A stretch of 64,000 bases of DNA from the NCBI GenBank assembly GCA_008802785.1, contig VUYT01000017.1, positions 1-64,000 of the forward strand, written 5' to 3'. Source of the stretch: Symmetrospora coprosmae. Taxonomy: Eukaryota > Basidiomycota > Cystobasidiomycetes > Symmetrosporaceae. Position 1 is the stretch's first letter; every line of letters starts with the position of its first letter. The position numbers and the translations under genes were made by a program. A model generated the notes under the pieces. The model saw only the letters and a program-made list of their open reading frames with translations, was not told the origin of the DNA and ran no database searches. Below, one piece after another: positions 31,701-43,800 of this stretch.

Positions 31701-34700
31701 GAATGGCGTATCGTTGCTCAGAAGTACGGATGGCAGTTCGGCACCATCGGCAAAGCCAGAACGCTGCACGAGTTCCTGGCAGAATCGATCAACGACGACA
31801 ATGACTCCTCGTTCATCATCTCTTCCAGTCCGGAAACGCGAATCTTCGCCTCGCCATACGTCATTCACGATTTGCCTCTCGCGCTCTATCTGAAGCTCCA
31901 TGCAGTGCACGGCCATCTAGGTTCCGAGCTGCAGCAGCTGGACGACTACCTAGCCGGGGAGGGCAACCCTGCCCAAACGCCAGTCTCTCGTCTCCCTCAG
32001 GAGATCACCAAGATGCTTCTGCCAGAGAAAGCCAGCAACGTATCCAAGACGAACCAGCTTCTTCGCATCCTCGTGGCATTCCGCGTCCTCATCCCGATCG
32101 AGCAGACGGAGACGGTCACATCGATTGTCGCTTACTCTGGCGTGGATAGGGAGCCGCGCTACTTCCGGGAGCGTGAATTCGACGGGAGTGTATACTGGAT
32201 GCTTGCCAACACTTCGCCAATCTATGATTTGCACTCCAGTAAAGGAGGCAGCCAGGTCCTGGTCAGCGAGCAGAGCACCCTGGACCTTGCCGGAATCGAG
32301 CAGTACTGGGACACTACCGAGGCGATAACGTTCAGAGCACTCGACCCAAGCGAGCTTCTGCCACCCAACAACGATCATCCCGCAACCCTCCATCTGGACA
32401 GCACTATCGCTCCAACAGCAAAGATGGAGTCCCGCTGGCAACGCAGCTACATGCTCTTCAGGCTGCAGAAGCAGTACATCGAGCGGATCGTGTCGGAGCA
32501 AGGAGGCGCAGCTGCCTTCCTCGATGACGAAGAGGGCTTGAATCAGCTGGCATACAAGATTTGGGCGCCTGTAGATGTCGTCCGGACCCATGTCGCCCGA
32601 CTAGCAAACGAGGCAGAGCGTCAGCTCATGGAGGTACAGAGCAAACCATCTCGGCGTACGAAGAAGAAGAAGACCAAGAAGAGCAAAGCCGTGGAGGCAC
32701 ATGTACTAGAGTCTTCGGACTCCGAGCCTGGGGTCATCGAGAAGCCCAGGCGAAAGGGAAAGAAGAGCAAGAAATTGAAGCGCAGGCTCGCTGCTGAGGA
32801 GCGCGGCGAGGCCGACCTTGGGGCTATGCGCGCAGAGACGCGCCAGCAGGAGGAGAGGTCTGAGGCAGCACCAAAGTCGGTCAAGCAGAAGAAGAGCACT
32901 GCTGATCAGATCCTCGCTCGTGGAGCCAAGTCGTCCAAGCAAGGACGGGAGCAGATGTGGGATGCCATCATTGGGCGGTTCGTGGCAGAGCATGGTGCCG
33001 CAGAGGAAGCGCTTGATCCAGACCAGCTCGAATTCCTTCGGGTATGGTTTGTCAGCCCCGGCGGAATCAACGCCAAGGATCTTCAGCAGCACCTGGAGAC
33101 GATGCTCGAAGACGCCGCCCTCGTGCAGCTGCCGCTCCTCTCGTCCAAGAAGGCTGTCCTGAATCGCCCGGATCTCGGTAAGGGTAAGCCAGAGGATGCA
33201 GCTACGGTCAGCAAGATCACGCAGGCGCGACGCGGAGCGCCGGCCAAGCCGAGCGAGAAACGCATCGCAAGAGCTGCTCGTGCACCGGAGGCCGAACCTG
33301 TTCCGGAGCTGCCCTTCACGCTTCCAGATGTCTGCTTTGGTGAGTTGGCACTTTGCGCATCTTGCCGTCAACTTGCCCCTTCTGACTGTCTTGTCTGATA
33401 GTCGTTCCCGAGGACGCACCGCGAAAGACTCCGGCGCACGGATGGTCAGAAGCCGAAGACGACCAGCTTCGTGACTTCTACGTCATCCTCCAGTCTCGAG
33501 CCAATCACCTGAACGTCAGATTGAGCCTCGAGCCCGCCCGCGCGTTCTATCCTGGCCTGACGAGCAAGATCCTGGTCGATCGCTTGCGCCGGCTTGCGTC
33601 CATGCACGGCGACGCTCCCTACCTCGATGTCCTCCAAGACACCTGGCAAAAGCTGTGGCTGGCGGCGCGGGCGAAAGGCGAGGTGCCCGATCCGGAGCCT
33701 AATAACTTTGGAAGGTTTGACATTGCGAAGCATCGCACCTTCCTCTGCGCCAATGTCAACAAGCAGTCAATGTGCGCCCCGGATATGGTCGGCGGATTTG
33801 TGCATGCTGGGGAATGCGGGCTGATCAAACGTACTCCCTCTTCGCAGCCGCTTCCAAGCCATGGATCCAACACGTTCAGCATCTGCGCTATATCGCGATC
33901 TACCGCTGGATGCCAGAGATCTATACGCATCATGCCATATTGATGCGCCTAACCCGCTCCGCAAGGACGACAGCCCGAAAGTATGGGACTACCTGTACTC
34001 GACTATCACCACGGCGCTCAAGGAGAAAGACTACAAGTACAGATCTCTTACTCGGCCGCTCGCTAGGCTTGATCAGGCTGTAGAGGCCGGCATCTCTAGC
34101 AACGACCGGGCCGCCGCCTTCTCTACGAGGTGAGACCACACGTCACAGTAGTGGCTTGCTCCGTGTACAAGGCTGACGTGCGCACCCGTGCGTCGCGCTC
34201 CCTGCAGATACTGCTACAGAGACCAGAAGATCAGCTTGGAATGCCTTGAAGGGGCTGGGAGATGCGAGAGTAGCCTCAAATCGCAGGAGTCGACCGTTTG
34301 GCCCATCCCTGTCGAGGACGGGGAGATGCTGGCTCTGTCACACCTGTTCTCCGAAGACTTGGTAAGTGCCCGACCTGCCGAGTCGTGGAAGCTAGGTACA
34401 CGCTGAGCATGACTCACTTCGCACCGTCCCAGGTCAATTTCGAGGTCGATACATTATCCACCCTTGAGAAGCGGCCTTACCGAGATTATCGCACGCGGAA
34501 GATCGGTGCGTGCGGCATTACGTTCGTGGTCAGCCAGTCGTGTACGCCTCTGACGGTCCCGGATGTGGTTGCGCACAGATGACGAAGCCTTCGAGCACGA
34601 CATGAGCGTTTCGCTGAAGGAGTCCTACAAGAGTCTGACTGCGCCTTTATTCGACATGATCACATTGCCTCCGGCAGAATCTCCTTCCGCCAACGAAGCT

Positions 34701-34742
34701 GAGGTCGAAGCGGCGGCCACGTCTGCACCCGCAGCGGCCTAA
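25766..34742 (+). CDS. TFC3: TFIIIC B-block-binding subunit
   Basis: Exons 25766-25820, 26195-26997, 27089-27243, 27318-31132, 31195-33339, 33402-33771, 33848-34129, 34208-34361, 34433-34505 and 34579-34742 give 2671 aa. The start MDDLLHFLRGEIAMDGDDG followed by DTFIETHYTRL and VDEAFKDFVWRQL is typical of fungal Tfc3. The B-block winged helix is at about residues 287-338 (HSYQILQAIARGREDGKTVIQLG..DQKSLFHFVKNLLDMGL), with further winged helices at about 390-520. After that come AT-hook-like basic motifs (KGRPRKYP near residue 848, RGRGRPRKYP near 1380) and a second conserved region (KPERKNYSIM.., FTKIWQAYMQ.., GWSEAEDDQL). It binds the B box of tRNA genes and recruits TFIIIB for RNA polymerase III. 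It is about twice the length of yeast Tfc3 because of disordered inserts. Intron 1 (374 nt) was placed by homology. Confidence 0.9.
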
Positions 34743-34875
34743 TATGCATGCAAGGCAGGGCTTGACAGCTCGTGACACTAATAGCTGTGCGTACACGACC
34801 TCCTGTACAACTTTTCGCTACCTCTACTCTTGGGCAAGCGGCCCGCTTTTGTTATGGTAGTTCTTGCTGTGCACT

Positions 34876-36081
34876 TTACAGGGTGATGTTGACGAGGAAG
34901 TTATCGATGAGGCGCGTTCTGCCAATCCTGACGGCACCGGACAGAACGGCAGGCTGCCCTGGCCGGACCGCCTCCATCGGTCGCAGCGTGATCGGGTCGT
35001 TCACCTTGATATAGTCGAGCTCGATGTCGACCTTTTTTGATGATGATGGCTGCATCGACTGCAGATAGTCATCCATGCCGGACCGTGCGGCTTCTAGTAT
35101 GCTTGCAGCTGATGTTTCGCCTGAGGTTTCGCTAATCTCGCCGCTTTCGATGACGGCACGCTGTGCGGCACTGAGCGCGGCATACAGGACTGGTGCCTGC
35201 TGCCGTTCTGCGGGCGTGAGATACGCGTTTCGACTGCTCAACGCCACGTTGTCGAAGTCTCGAACCGTTGGGACAATGCGAAGACGAGACGGCGAGGGTG
35301 GATGGGGCATGTGCAAGTCGGCCACCATCCTTCGGAGGATGAGGCACTGCTGGATGTCCTTCTGCCCGAAGAAGGCGTAGTCTGGCTGGACAATGTTGAA
35401 TAGTTTCGTGACGACGGTCGCAACTCCGCGGAAGAAGGTCGGCCGGGACTGGCCTTCCATCTAATCAGACACAACGAATGTCAGCAGGGGGAAGAACCAA
35501 GTCCTGACGGAAAGCCGGATCTGCTCACCTCTTGCGAATAGCCCTTGACGTCGACGAATGTCCCTTTCTGTTTGGACACGTCTTGCTCTATGCCGTCCGG
35601 GTACAGGTCAGTCACGGCTGGCAAGAAGAGGCCGTTGACCCTCTTTCCGTCCACCTCGATGGAAGCCAGCTTGTTCATATCCGACTCCAGTGTTCTCGGA
35701 TAAGTTGACAGATCTTCCGTCGGGGCGAATTGGGCCGGGTTGACAAAGATGGAGCAGACCGTCAAATCCGTCTCACGGAGCGATCTGCGGACTGCGTACG
35801 GCCGGACCAAAGGTTTCAGTTGTCGCACGAGGTCCGCGCAAGAGAAGCGTTGCACGCGCACCGAGTTCGAGGTGTCCTTCGTGCAAGGCTCCCATTGTCG
35901 GGACGAAGCCGACGGACCTGGACGTCTCGAAAGCCGTCTTGCGCCATGCTCGCACGTCCGGGACAGACTTGAGGATAGTGAGGGCTGCTTCCGGGAAGCT
36001 GGATGTGCTCATTGCCCTGCTGCGGAGGATGCCGTCGCGTTTTGCGAGGGCTGGAAGTCTCGAGAGCGCGGCTCGCAGCAT
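34876..36081 (-). CDS. PAN6: Pantothenate synthetase (pantoate-beta-alanine ligase)
   Basis: Exons 35862-36081, 35529-35791 and 34876-35460 give 355 aa. It joins pantoate and beta-alanine, using ATP, to make vitamin B5, the precursor of coenzyme A. PanC signatures are complete: VGFVPTMGALHEGHLEL (ATP-site H-x-G-H), VNPAQFAPTEDLSTYPRTLE, FFRGVATVVTKLFNIVQPD, FFGQKDIQQ, VPTVRDFDNVALSSRNAYLT and DPITLRP. The first Met precedes an Arg-rich, acid-poor stretch (MLRAALSRLPALAKRDGILRSR) that could be a mitochondrial presequence. A second Met at 36012 (residue 24) would give the usual cytosolic length. The gene is convergent with TFC3 and divergent from the HD gene 186 bp away. Confidence 0.95.
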
Positions 36082-36267
36082 GCCTCCTCCAGGCTAACGT
36101 CGGGCCTTGCCTTGATGCCGCTTCCAGGTTCTGCACCTTTAGCAATCAGCATCAGTCTGCGAGCACTCAACAAGACGACGCGATCCTTTTGCGGCTCACT
36201 TCCGCTTCCTGGTTCTCAGGTCAGAGATTGATACCAGCATAACCGGGCGTTTCTGCATCGGAAGAGG
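36082..36267. promoter_or_regulatory. Divergent promoter, PAN6 / HD-domain gene
   Basis: Only 186 bp between the two start codons, the second-tightest divergent pair here. The leaders and core promoters of both genes must overlap or abut. No named site is visible. Confidence 0.4.
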
Positions 36268-37104
36268 ATGGTCGACGCGTCGAGCTCACGACAAAGTCAA
36301 GCGGGCGAGATGATGGCAGCAGCCGAGAAACTGTCCAAGGAGCATATGCAAGCCTACGATGATCCTTCCCATGACTGGTGAGCATCGTACGGCATCTAGA
36401 CGTGTCCTCGACTCGGCTGCCCGCCCTTACAGAAAACATCGGGACGCGTTTATTTCAAGGCTCCACGTCTCCCGCGTCCGCGCAACGGCCATGAAGCTCG
36501 CTCGCACAATGGCCCAGAACGAGAGTCGCAAGGTTGACCTGCTGGTAGTCGAGCTGGCTGCTCTGTTCCACGATCTGCACGACTCCAAGTACGCCTCGCG
36601 CACGGCAAATGTCTGGGAGGACCTCGAGGCGCGCTTCTTTCGGCCTTGGCTTGCCGATGACCACATCACTGAGGAGCGCGCACGACTCGTCTGCAAGATC
36701 TGCGAAAATGTCAGCTACAGTAAGGAGGTCAAGCGAATCCAGGCCGGCTCCCAGACACCGTGGCACGACACCTGCCTGGAGCTGCACTGCGTGCAAGACG
36801 CAGACAAGCTAGACGCGATGGGCGGTAAGCTACTGCTGCTCCGACAGGTCAACGAGAACGAGCTGATGAGTGACAAGCAGGCATCGGCATCATGAGGTGC
36901 GCAGCTTTCTCTGCTGCCAAGAAGCGGCCTCTTGCAGACCCGGGCAACCCGGAGGACTCAATCTCGCACTTCCACGACAAGCTCTTCAAGCTGAAAGACA
37001 TGCTCAGAACGGCCGGGGGCAGAGCGTTAGGGGAGAGGCGGCACCAGATCATGCTTCACTTTATAGCAGAGGTGGAAGATGAGCTACAGGCGTGTCGAGA
37101 CTAG
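36268..37104 (+). CDS. HD-domain phosphohydrolase, YedJ/YpgQ-like
   Basis: Exons 36268-36377, 36460-36824 and 36881-37104 give 232 aa. The metal-binding HD motifs are clear: DWLHVSRVRATAMKLA (first His), ALFHDLHDSKY (His-Asp) and CVQDADKLDAMG (last Asp). The end, HFHDKLFKLKDML..ERRHQIMLHFI, matches the bacterial and fungal YedJ/YpgQ group. Members are metal-dependent phosphatases or pyrophosphatases acting on nucleotides or small metabolites; the exact substrate is not known. The second intron has a clear GTAAGC donor and AAGCAG acceptor. No targeting signal is evident. It ends 130 bp from the stop of KAP104 on the other strand. Confidence 0.88.
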
Positions 37105-37234
37105 GCGGAAGCGGAACGGGCTGAGAAGGGAGTCTTGTTGCGAGAGACCATGGACAGAGTGAACGACCGGGTATCGTTTACTTCATGCGACAGCTTGATG
37201 AGATCATGGGAGAGGCCGAGTGGTAACAGACACT

Positions 37235-40200
37235 TTACTGGAGGTAGCTCGCAATCTGGGCAATGGAGCAGCGCATCAGCTTACATCCTCACCGCGAACC
37301 GCACGCCGACTCACCTCAGCCGAAGCGCTCTGGAGCTCTGCGGACGGATTCTCGCACGTCGTCAGTGCCTGCGCGAGCCACCGCCCACCGCTCTCGAGCG
37401 CGGCCGGGTTCGCCTTTCCCGCAGCGCACATCCCCTGAAGTGCAGTGTCGCTCTCGAAGCCCTTTGATGCGTGGACCATCGTCTGTGCCCATGGCCCCAC
37501 GATATCGGCAAAGTGAGGCCCGACCTGCTCCGGTGCAGCAAGTGCGAGTCGGCCGACGCATATGGCTGCGTTCTCCATGTAGTGTGCAGAAGCCTTGATG
37601 TTGCCAAAGACGGGAACGAGCCGTTCGAGCATGCCCGGAACGAAAGGCGCAACAGAAGCGCCCAGGGCGAGCGCCAGCTCGCCGATGCACCACGCGCAAT
37701 TGCTATCCATGCCGGCCGTTTGCGCGCGAGGCGATGGGTTGATCGCCTTAGTGAGCAGAGGCAGGAGCTCCCCGAGGACAGGGTACAGGGCAGCAACAGC
37801 GTTGGATGCGATGTCGCCAATGAGCGCGAAGGCGGATTGGCGGACAGCCGCCTCCGGGTACTGCGAGAATAAGAAGAGAGAAAGGTCAGAACGCTGCATT
37901 AACACCTAAGAGCAGCTCGCTGTCGAGCTTACGGAGAGAAGGACAAGGAGGATTGGCAACGTCCCGGCCTCGCTCGTCTGCATGAAGGGCCCGAGTGCGC
38001 CTTCCGCATCGGCACCAAGAGCCTGCACAAGCCCCGAGATGAGGTCCAGAGCGACAACCAGGAACGCCTTGTCGGGCGCTTCGTTGGTAGAGGGGTTGTC
38101 CTGGTGCAGTTGGTACTGGTATAGCGATGCATGCACAATGCGGTAAGCTCGCTCCAGCACTGAGGATTGTGAGAATTTGACATAAGAGGTCTAATATTAT
38201 GGACGAGCTATCGAGGGGCTGGCTGGACCCACCAGGTTCCGCATGCGGGCCGAAGCCAGCACCGGCCGCTACCACCAGTGATGTCAGGCACTAAGAGAGC
38301 GTCGACAGGTCAGACAAGTAACGTCGCTTGCGGTGTGTACAGTATGTGTAGTCACCTCGAGGAGATAACGAAGATCTGGATCATCGTCTGCAAGGGCCTG
38401 CCAGCGCTTGATGAGGGGTGGCATGATAGTCTGTAAAACCTGCTCATCTGCAAGCCCGCCAGCACCCACGCCATCGCTGAGATGTGCGATGGCGTCGTAG
38501 AGCTTGATGATGTTCTTGTACTGGTATTTGCCGAAGGCCGCATCGATCGCCTGCGCGATGGAAGGGAGGTACGGCCGGAGAGCGCCGGTCGGACCAGCCT
38601 CTTTCGCGAGATAGCCAAAGGCTGTGATGGCATCGCCCTGCGCATGCTTGTTGTTGTCCAGGGCGACGTTCAGTAGCTGAGATGATTGGGCAGGCCGCGG
38701 AGAGGAGGTAGTGTCAGCGATAAGGCACCCAGCCGGCCAGGCTAGTGCTAGTGCTGCTCGACTCACACCCTGAACAGCTGGGAGGAGAAACTCCTGTCCG
38801 GATGTAGCGATCCACGCCGAATACTCGCCGATCGTCCATGCTGCACTTGAGCGGACAAGGGGCTGAGCGTAACGACGATGTCATCAAGTCAGCGGAGGGC
38901 TTGTCAGACAAGTCGGACGGTAGCTGCTCACGTGCTCGTCCTCGAGACTCTGCAGCAGGAAGGGGAGCAGACTCGGCAAATGCTCGTACATGGACTCGAT
39001 GCAGCCGCCTGCGACGTTGCCGAGTGCAAAGATGGCCGCTTCCTTCTGGTACCAGTTCCCTCGAGATAGCATCTGCGTAAGCTGCGGGAGCAGGATGTCG
39101 AGTAGAGCGCCTTCGAAGCTTTCTGCAGCTGTCTCGAGCGCGGTCGCCGCTGCTGTCCGAGTTGTCCACTCTCCTTCATCGTCCTCGTCCTCGTCCTCGT
39201 CCTCGTCATTCTCCTCTCCGGCATCGTCGTCGTCTCCCTCCTGGTCGTCGCCATTGGCGCCATTGAGATCGCTCGCCGTCATGCCCATACGTGCAGCGAG
39301 GGAAGGGACGACCTTGGCACTACCCGTCGTGCGGTCCTTGTAGATGTGGGGCTTGATGTCGGACGCGTTGTCGACCTTGGCGTGATCGTCTTCATCTAGG
39401 TCGAGCACCGCTCGGGAAGTGGACGAGAACGTCATGGCCTGCAGCAGGCCTGGCAGGAACTTCTCCAGGTGGATGTGCAAAGGCTCGTAGAGATCTGGCT
39501 CGTCCGTGAATCTGCGTGTCAGAGCCAAATCGGGTGCACGTCAGCGGAGCCCGGCGTTACTGAGTCGGCGCATAGGGGCGAGATGGCCCACGTCAGGAGG
39601 AACTCGGCGGCTGTCAGTGCCAGCTCTTCTTCCTCGTCCTTGGACTGCATGCAGAAGAGCATAAAATCGATGACGGGCTCGATGTGGGGCACGATTGCGT
39701 CTGTCCAGAACCTGAGGAAGAGGTTCATTGCCTCGACGACTGCCTTGCGGACGGCGACTGATGGGTCCGAGGTGAGGCTGAAGAGGTTGGACAGGAACTG
39801 CTGGAGGTGCTGGGTGAAAATAGGGGGTTGCACAACGATGAAAGCTGAAAGTGCCTGGAGGGACGAGACGCGTATGGAGGCAGAATCGCGTGATGTGAGG
39901 CCTTGGTGGATGAGATGGGGGATGATGGTGTGGAATGGCAGCTGGCCGTTGATCTCCAACGCTGCCGTCGAGCGAGGTGCCTGACGGCAAATGTTCGCGA
40001 CCGTCTTGTAGGCGGTCTGCAGACGGCGAGGGCAGCAATAGCAACAGCAGGAGCAGGAGCAGCATCGTCAATTAAGTGAGCCCACTAAATGAGCACCTCC
40101 AGACACGCACGACCCACCTCCTTCGCTGGCAAGCTCGCCGAGGTCTGCATGACCTGCGCGAGCCTTATGATGCTCTCTGGCCACTCTGTTGGGCCAACGG

Positions 40201-40561
40201 TGCGGATGAGGTGGTCGAGCACGGAGGCTGTCGTGCTCCTGACGGCCGCATTGCCATCGTCGAGCCCATCCCAGATGGCGTCCTTGATGTATTGCAGCAC
40301 GCTCGGTGGAAACGCGCCCAGCCTGCCGAGGATGGCGTTCTTGAAAGCGAGGCCAGCTCTCTGCCGGACTGCCGGGCTCTCCTGCTTCGACTGCGTGAAG
40401 ATGTAGCACAGGTATCCCGGATACTCTGGTATGCTGCTGAAGCTGTCGAGCTGCTGCAGGACACGTCGCTGCACGGCATTGTCCGGGCTGTCTGCTGCGG
40501 CGAACGTCGCAACCAGCTCCGCGACGGCTGACGGGTCCGCCTGGAATGCGGGAGGCGTCAT
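37235..40561 (-). CDS. KAP104: Transportin (karyopherin beta-2)
   Basis: Exons 40118-40561, 39592-40016, 38932-39511, 38767-38862, 38356-38676, 38233-38290, 37933-38159, 37315-37860 and 37235-37255 give 905 aa, right for transportin-1/Kap104. It is a HEAT-repeat importin that carries PY-NLS cargo such as hnRNP proteins into the nucleus. Landmarks are RQRAGLAFKNAI, TAYKTVANICRQ, EPVIDFMLFCMQSKDEEE, ALTAAEFLLTFTDEPDLYEP, the long acidic H8 loop (about residues 375-400) that releases cargo upon RanGTP binding, NWYQKEAAIFALGNVAGGC, RSSAAWTIGEYSAWI, AFALIGDIASNAV and MENAAICVGRLAL. The last exon codes only six residues. It reads in the same direction as VPS54, 316 bp downstream of it. Confidence 0.96.
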
Positions 40562-40877
40562 GGTGGGTCTCTCTGCTATGCTGTGCGCTCCTATGTCGTT
40601 GGCCGTCGTCCGTTTTGCGAACAGGTTGCAGTTGACGGGATGGCGAACAGAGTGGATGTGGCGCTGAGGCCAGGTCAGGCGCGTCAGGCACAAAGGGCAT
40701 GTAGCATGTAGCACTCTCAAACGATGCAAGGGAGTGCCGCGATGCAATGGATGGCTCGCTCCAATTGGTTCGACGCTATCTCTCGCCGCTCTTTCATTGT
40801 CGCGTCCGGCCGGCCGGTCAACGCGGCCCAGTCCGTTACACTCGTACAACGACAGTGCGCATACCGATACTCCACCT
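40562..40877. promoter_or_regulatory. KAP104 upstream region / VPS54 3' flank
   Basis: A 316-bp gap between two minus-strand genes. It must hold the end of VPS54 transcripts and the KAP104 promoter. No other feature is seen. Confidence 0.35.
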
Positions 40878-43800
40878 TCAATCTTGCTCCCTCGGCGCAT
40901 CAGAGACAACCTTTTCTTTCTCTCCCGTGTCCCCCATCCCTGGCTCTGTTGATGCTTCTGCGACATCAGGTACCGGCTCCTGCGTCGCCTTCGCTTCCTG
41001 CATCTCAGGCTCGAGCTCAGACACAGCCGGGGCCGTCTCCGCATCTGCCTCTGCTGCTTGTACGCGCTCCTGACCTTGCTCTTGCGCCTGCTCATTGCTG
41101 TCCTGCACCACCAACTTCGTGGACGGAGTCTCCTTGTCGGAAGCAGCCGAAGCGTCTTCCAAGTCGGCTGTTTCCCTTCCAGCATGTGACGGATCGTCCG
41201 CAACTTCATCAGGCGCTGAGATCGCCTCAGGGACCTGAGATGCGACGTGAACCTGCTGGTCCACATGCGCGCTCTCAACAGCCGCGTCATCTGCGGGTGG
41301 CGGTGCCTCCACAGCCGCCTCTCCCACTGGCACAACCGGCGAGGCAGGCTTGTCCGCCGTCCCTGCTGCTTCGTCGTGCGGCTCAGCCTTTGGCTCGGAC
41401 AATACGGGCGCCGCCAGGTCAGCTGCAGCGGTCTTGGGCTCCTCCTCTGGTACCGCTGTGCCATGACTCTGCTCGCGGTCCCGAGCAGCAGCGCCTTCCT
41501 GTGTCTGCTTGTCCATGAGCGCCCTCGCCCTTGGCAGGTCAAGCGACGATTTTGCCTGGGACGGGCTGCCCATCCCCGCCTGTTTGTCAGGGCTCATGAC
41601 GCGCTGCAGGCTGGCAGGAATGCTGACTTTCGGTAGGTCGATCTTCGGCAGCGAGGTTGGCAGGTCGATTTTGGGCAGCGAAGCCGTCGGTCGCTTGTTG
41701 AACAGGCCCGCGAGACGGTTCTTGACGTTGCCGACAGGCGCCGGAGGTGGTGGGCTTTTGGTGGGCGTGGCCGCGGGTGTAGTCTGTGCAGCTGCAGGCA
41801 CTTGCGCAGGCGCAGGCGCAATGGCAGGGGAGGAAAGAGGGCTGACCGGCTTCTCCGGAACGAGCGGCGGAGGAGCCGAGAGCTGTCGCTTGTGATCTTT
41901 CATCGGAGTCGATGGAGCGGCCTCGTTTGTGCCCGCTGGATCAGCAAGGCGTGTCTCTGCTAGTGGCTTGCTGTCCTCGATTGGCGGATCTTCTATAGAA
42001 GGTGACGGCGGTAAGGGTATGTCCGCCGGTGACTGGACTGCTGCCACAAAGCCGATTGAATCGAGCAAAGGCTGGTCTAGATGAGCGTCTGGCGTGATGT
42101 CCGTCTTTAGGTCAAGCGGCTCTGCGACTTGCGTTGCCGTCGAGAGGTCTGGCGTATTGACACCGGACGCCGTCTCTGTTGTCTTTGCGCGAAGCTCGGC
42201 TGCTGCGCTTGACTGAGCGACCTCTCCGCTCTTTGCAGGCTCCTCGGCAATCGATGCGGGCGCCGAGCTGTCAGGCGCCTTACTGATCGAAGCCGAAGAC
42301 GGTGTTCTCCGGTGTTGCTGAGAGAATGACGAGCGCGATCGCGTGAGAGACGGCGTCGAGAACATTTTCGCCGGTGTGGAAGCGGCAGAAGCAGGTGCGG
42401 CTAAGGGCGGGGGCGGCTCGACCTTCCTCTTCATCTTGATGAGGTCCTCGAGCTCCGCGCCCGGCACGTCCCGCTCGAGGCCTCTGAGCTCGCTGAACTT
42501 GCTGCGCATGTATCGCGCATCGTGCAGGATGCGCGCGCGCGCAGCATCCGAGCGGATCTCGATCTTGCCGTACTCGTCGGCCAGGCGCGAGCTGATGGCA
42601 GAGAGGACCTGCATCATGACGGTCTCGAGCGCGCTGCCTGGCAGGTACTTGAGGAGGACCTTGTGCAGCGTACCCGTCTCCTTGACGAGCGTCTCCATGT
42701 ACGTGTTGGCCGATGTTGTCGAGTCTACAGCTCTGTCCCCGCCGGCCGGCGGGTGCTCCCAATCGATGCTCTGCAACGTCTTGCAGTGTACAGCGAGCCG
42801 GTCGCCCATGATGGCCACGAGCTTGGCATGAATCTCGTACTGGTGCTCTTGGTAATCCCGCTTAAGCTTGTCGAAGTCGACTAGGATCACCGCCTGCTTG
42901 GCCCTCAAATGGCGACGCAAGCACTCGCGGATGTACGGGATCAGACTGATCATGATGGACAGCGATTGCGAGGCGAGAGCAAGGTGCTTGGCTGTGATGT
43001 TCTTTAGCCCGGCTGCGCGCATAGCGCCGGCGCCGAGCACAAGCTGGCACACGCGCGAGTTGAATTGCTGGATGTGGACAAGTCATCAGCTCGAGGCTGT
43101 ATCCCACGGAAAATGAAGCTGAGAGAGTCCCACCTTGAGGAATTCGATGATGCGCGACATAGTGTCCAAAGTCAGCAGCGGCAGGTTGATGACGACCTTG
43201 AGATACTCTTCCAGGATATCGACGCAGCGTGAGCAGGATCCGACCGAGAAGTACGTCCTGTCCTCAATGACGGCATGCTTGCTTGCTTTCGCCTCGTTGC
43301 GGTACACGTTCGTTCCTTCTCCAGCTCTCGTATCTGTCTTGCTCAGCTCCCAAGCTGAAGGATTGCTTACTGCGCTGTCCAGGATCCGCGTTATCGTGCT
43401 TTGCGTAGATGAAGTGACATCGGCAGGCGACCACTGCTCGTTCTCGACCAGACGGGCTGCCTCATTCAGATTCTTCTGATGAAAGGCTTGCAAGAACGAC
43501 TTTGCCTGTGTGAGACCGCGGCGAGGGGCGTCAACAGCGCAAGAAGGAGCATGCTAGCGCAGTGGGATGAACATACCTGGCCGACAATGACGCCTCGCAG
43601 TCCAACAATCATCTTGCGGCAGATGACCTCGCACTGCAGGACGAATTGCCAGCTCTCGTGAAAGACGACGACAAACTCGCTCAGGGCGAGCGCCGCGTGC
43701 GCGTCGGCGCGACTCGCCACGATCTTGGCCAGCCGGATGTTGGCCAGCTCTGCCGTCGCCTGCGCGACGTCCGAGACATCCGTCGCCAGTTTGGCGGTCC

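Noticed and set aside
40085-41542. Minus-strand frame of 485 codons, Arg-rich
   Set aside because: Wrong-frame reading through the VPS54 tail and KAP104 first exon; only its KAP104-like part makes sense, and that is in the called gene's frame.
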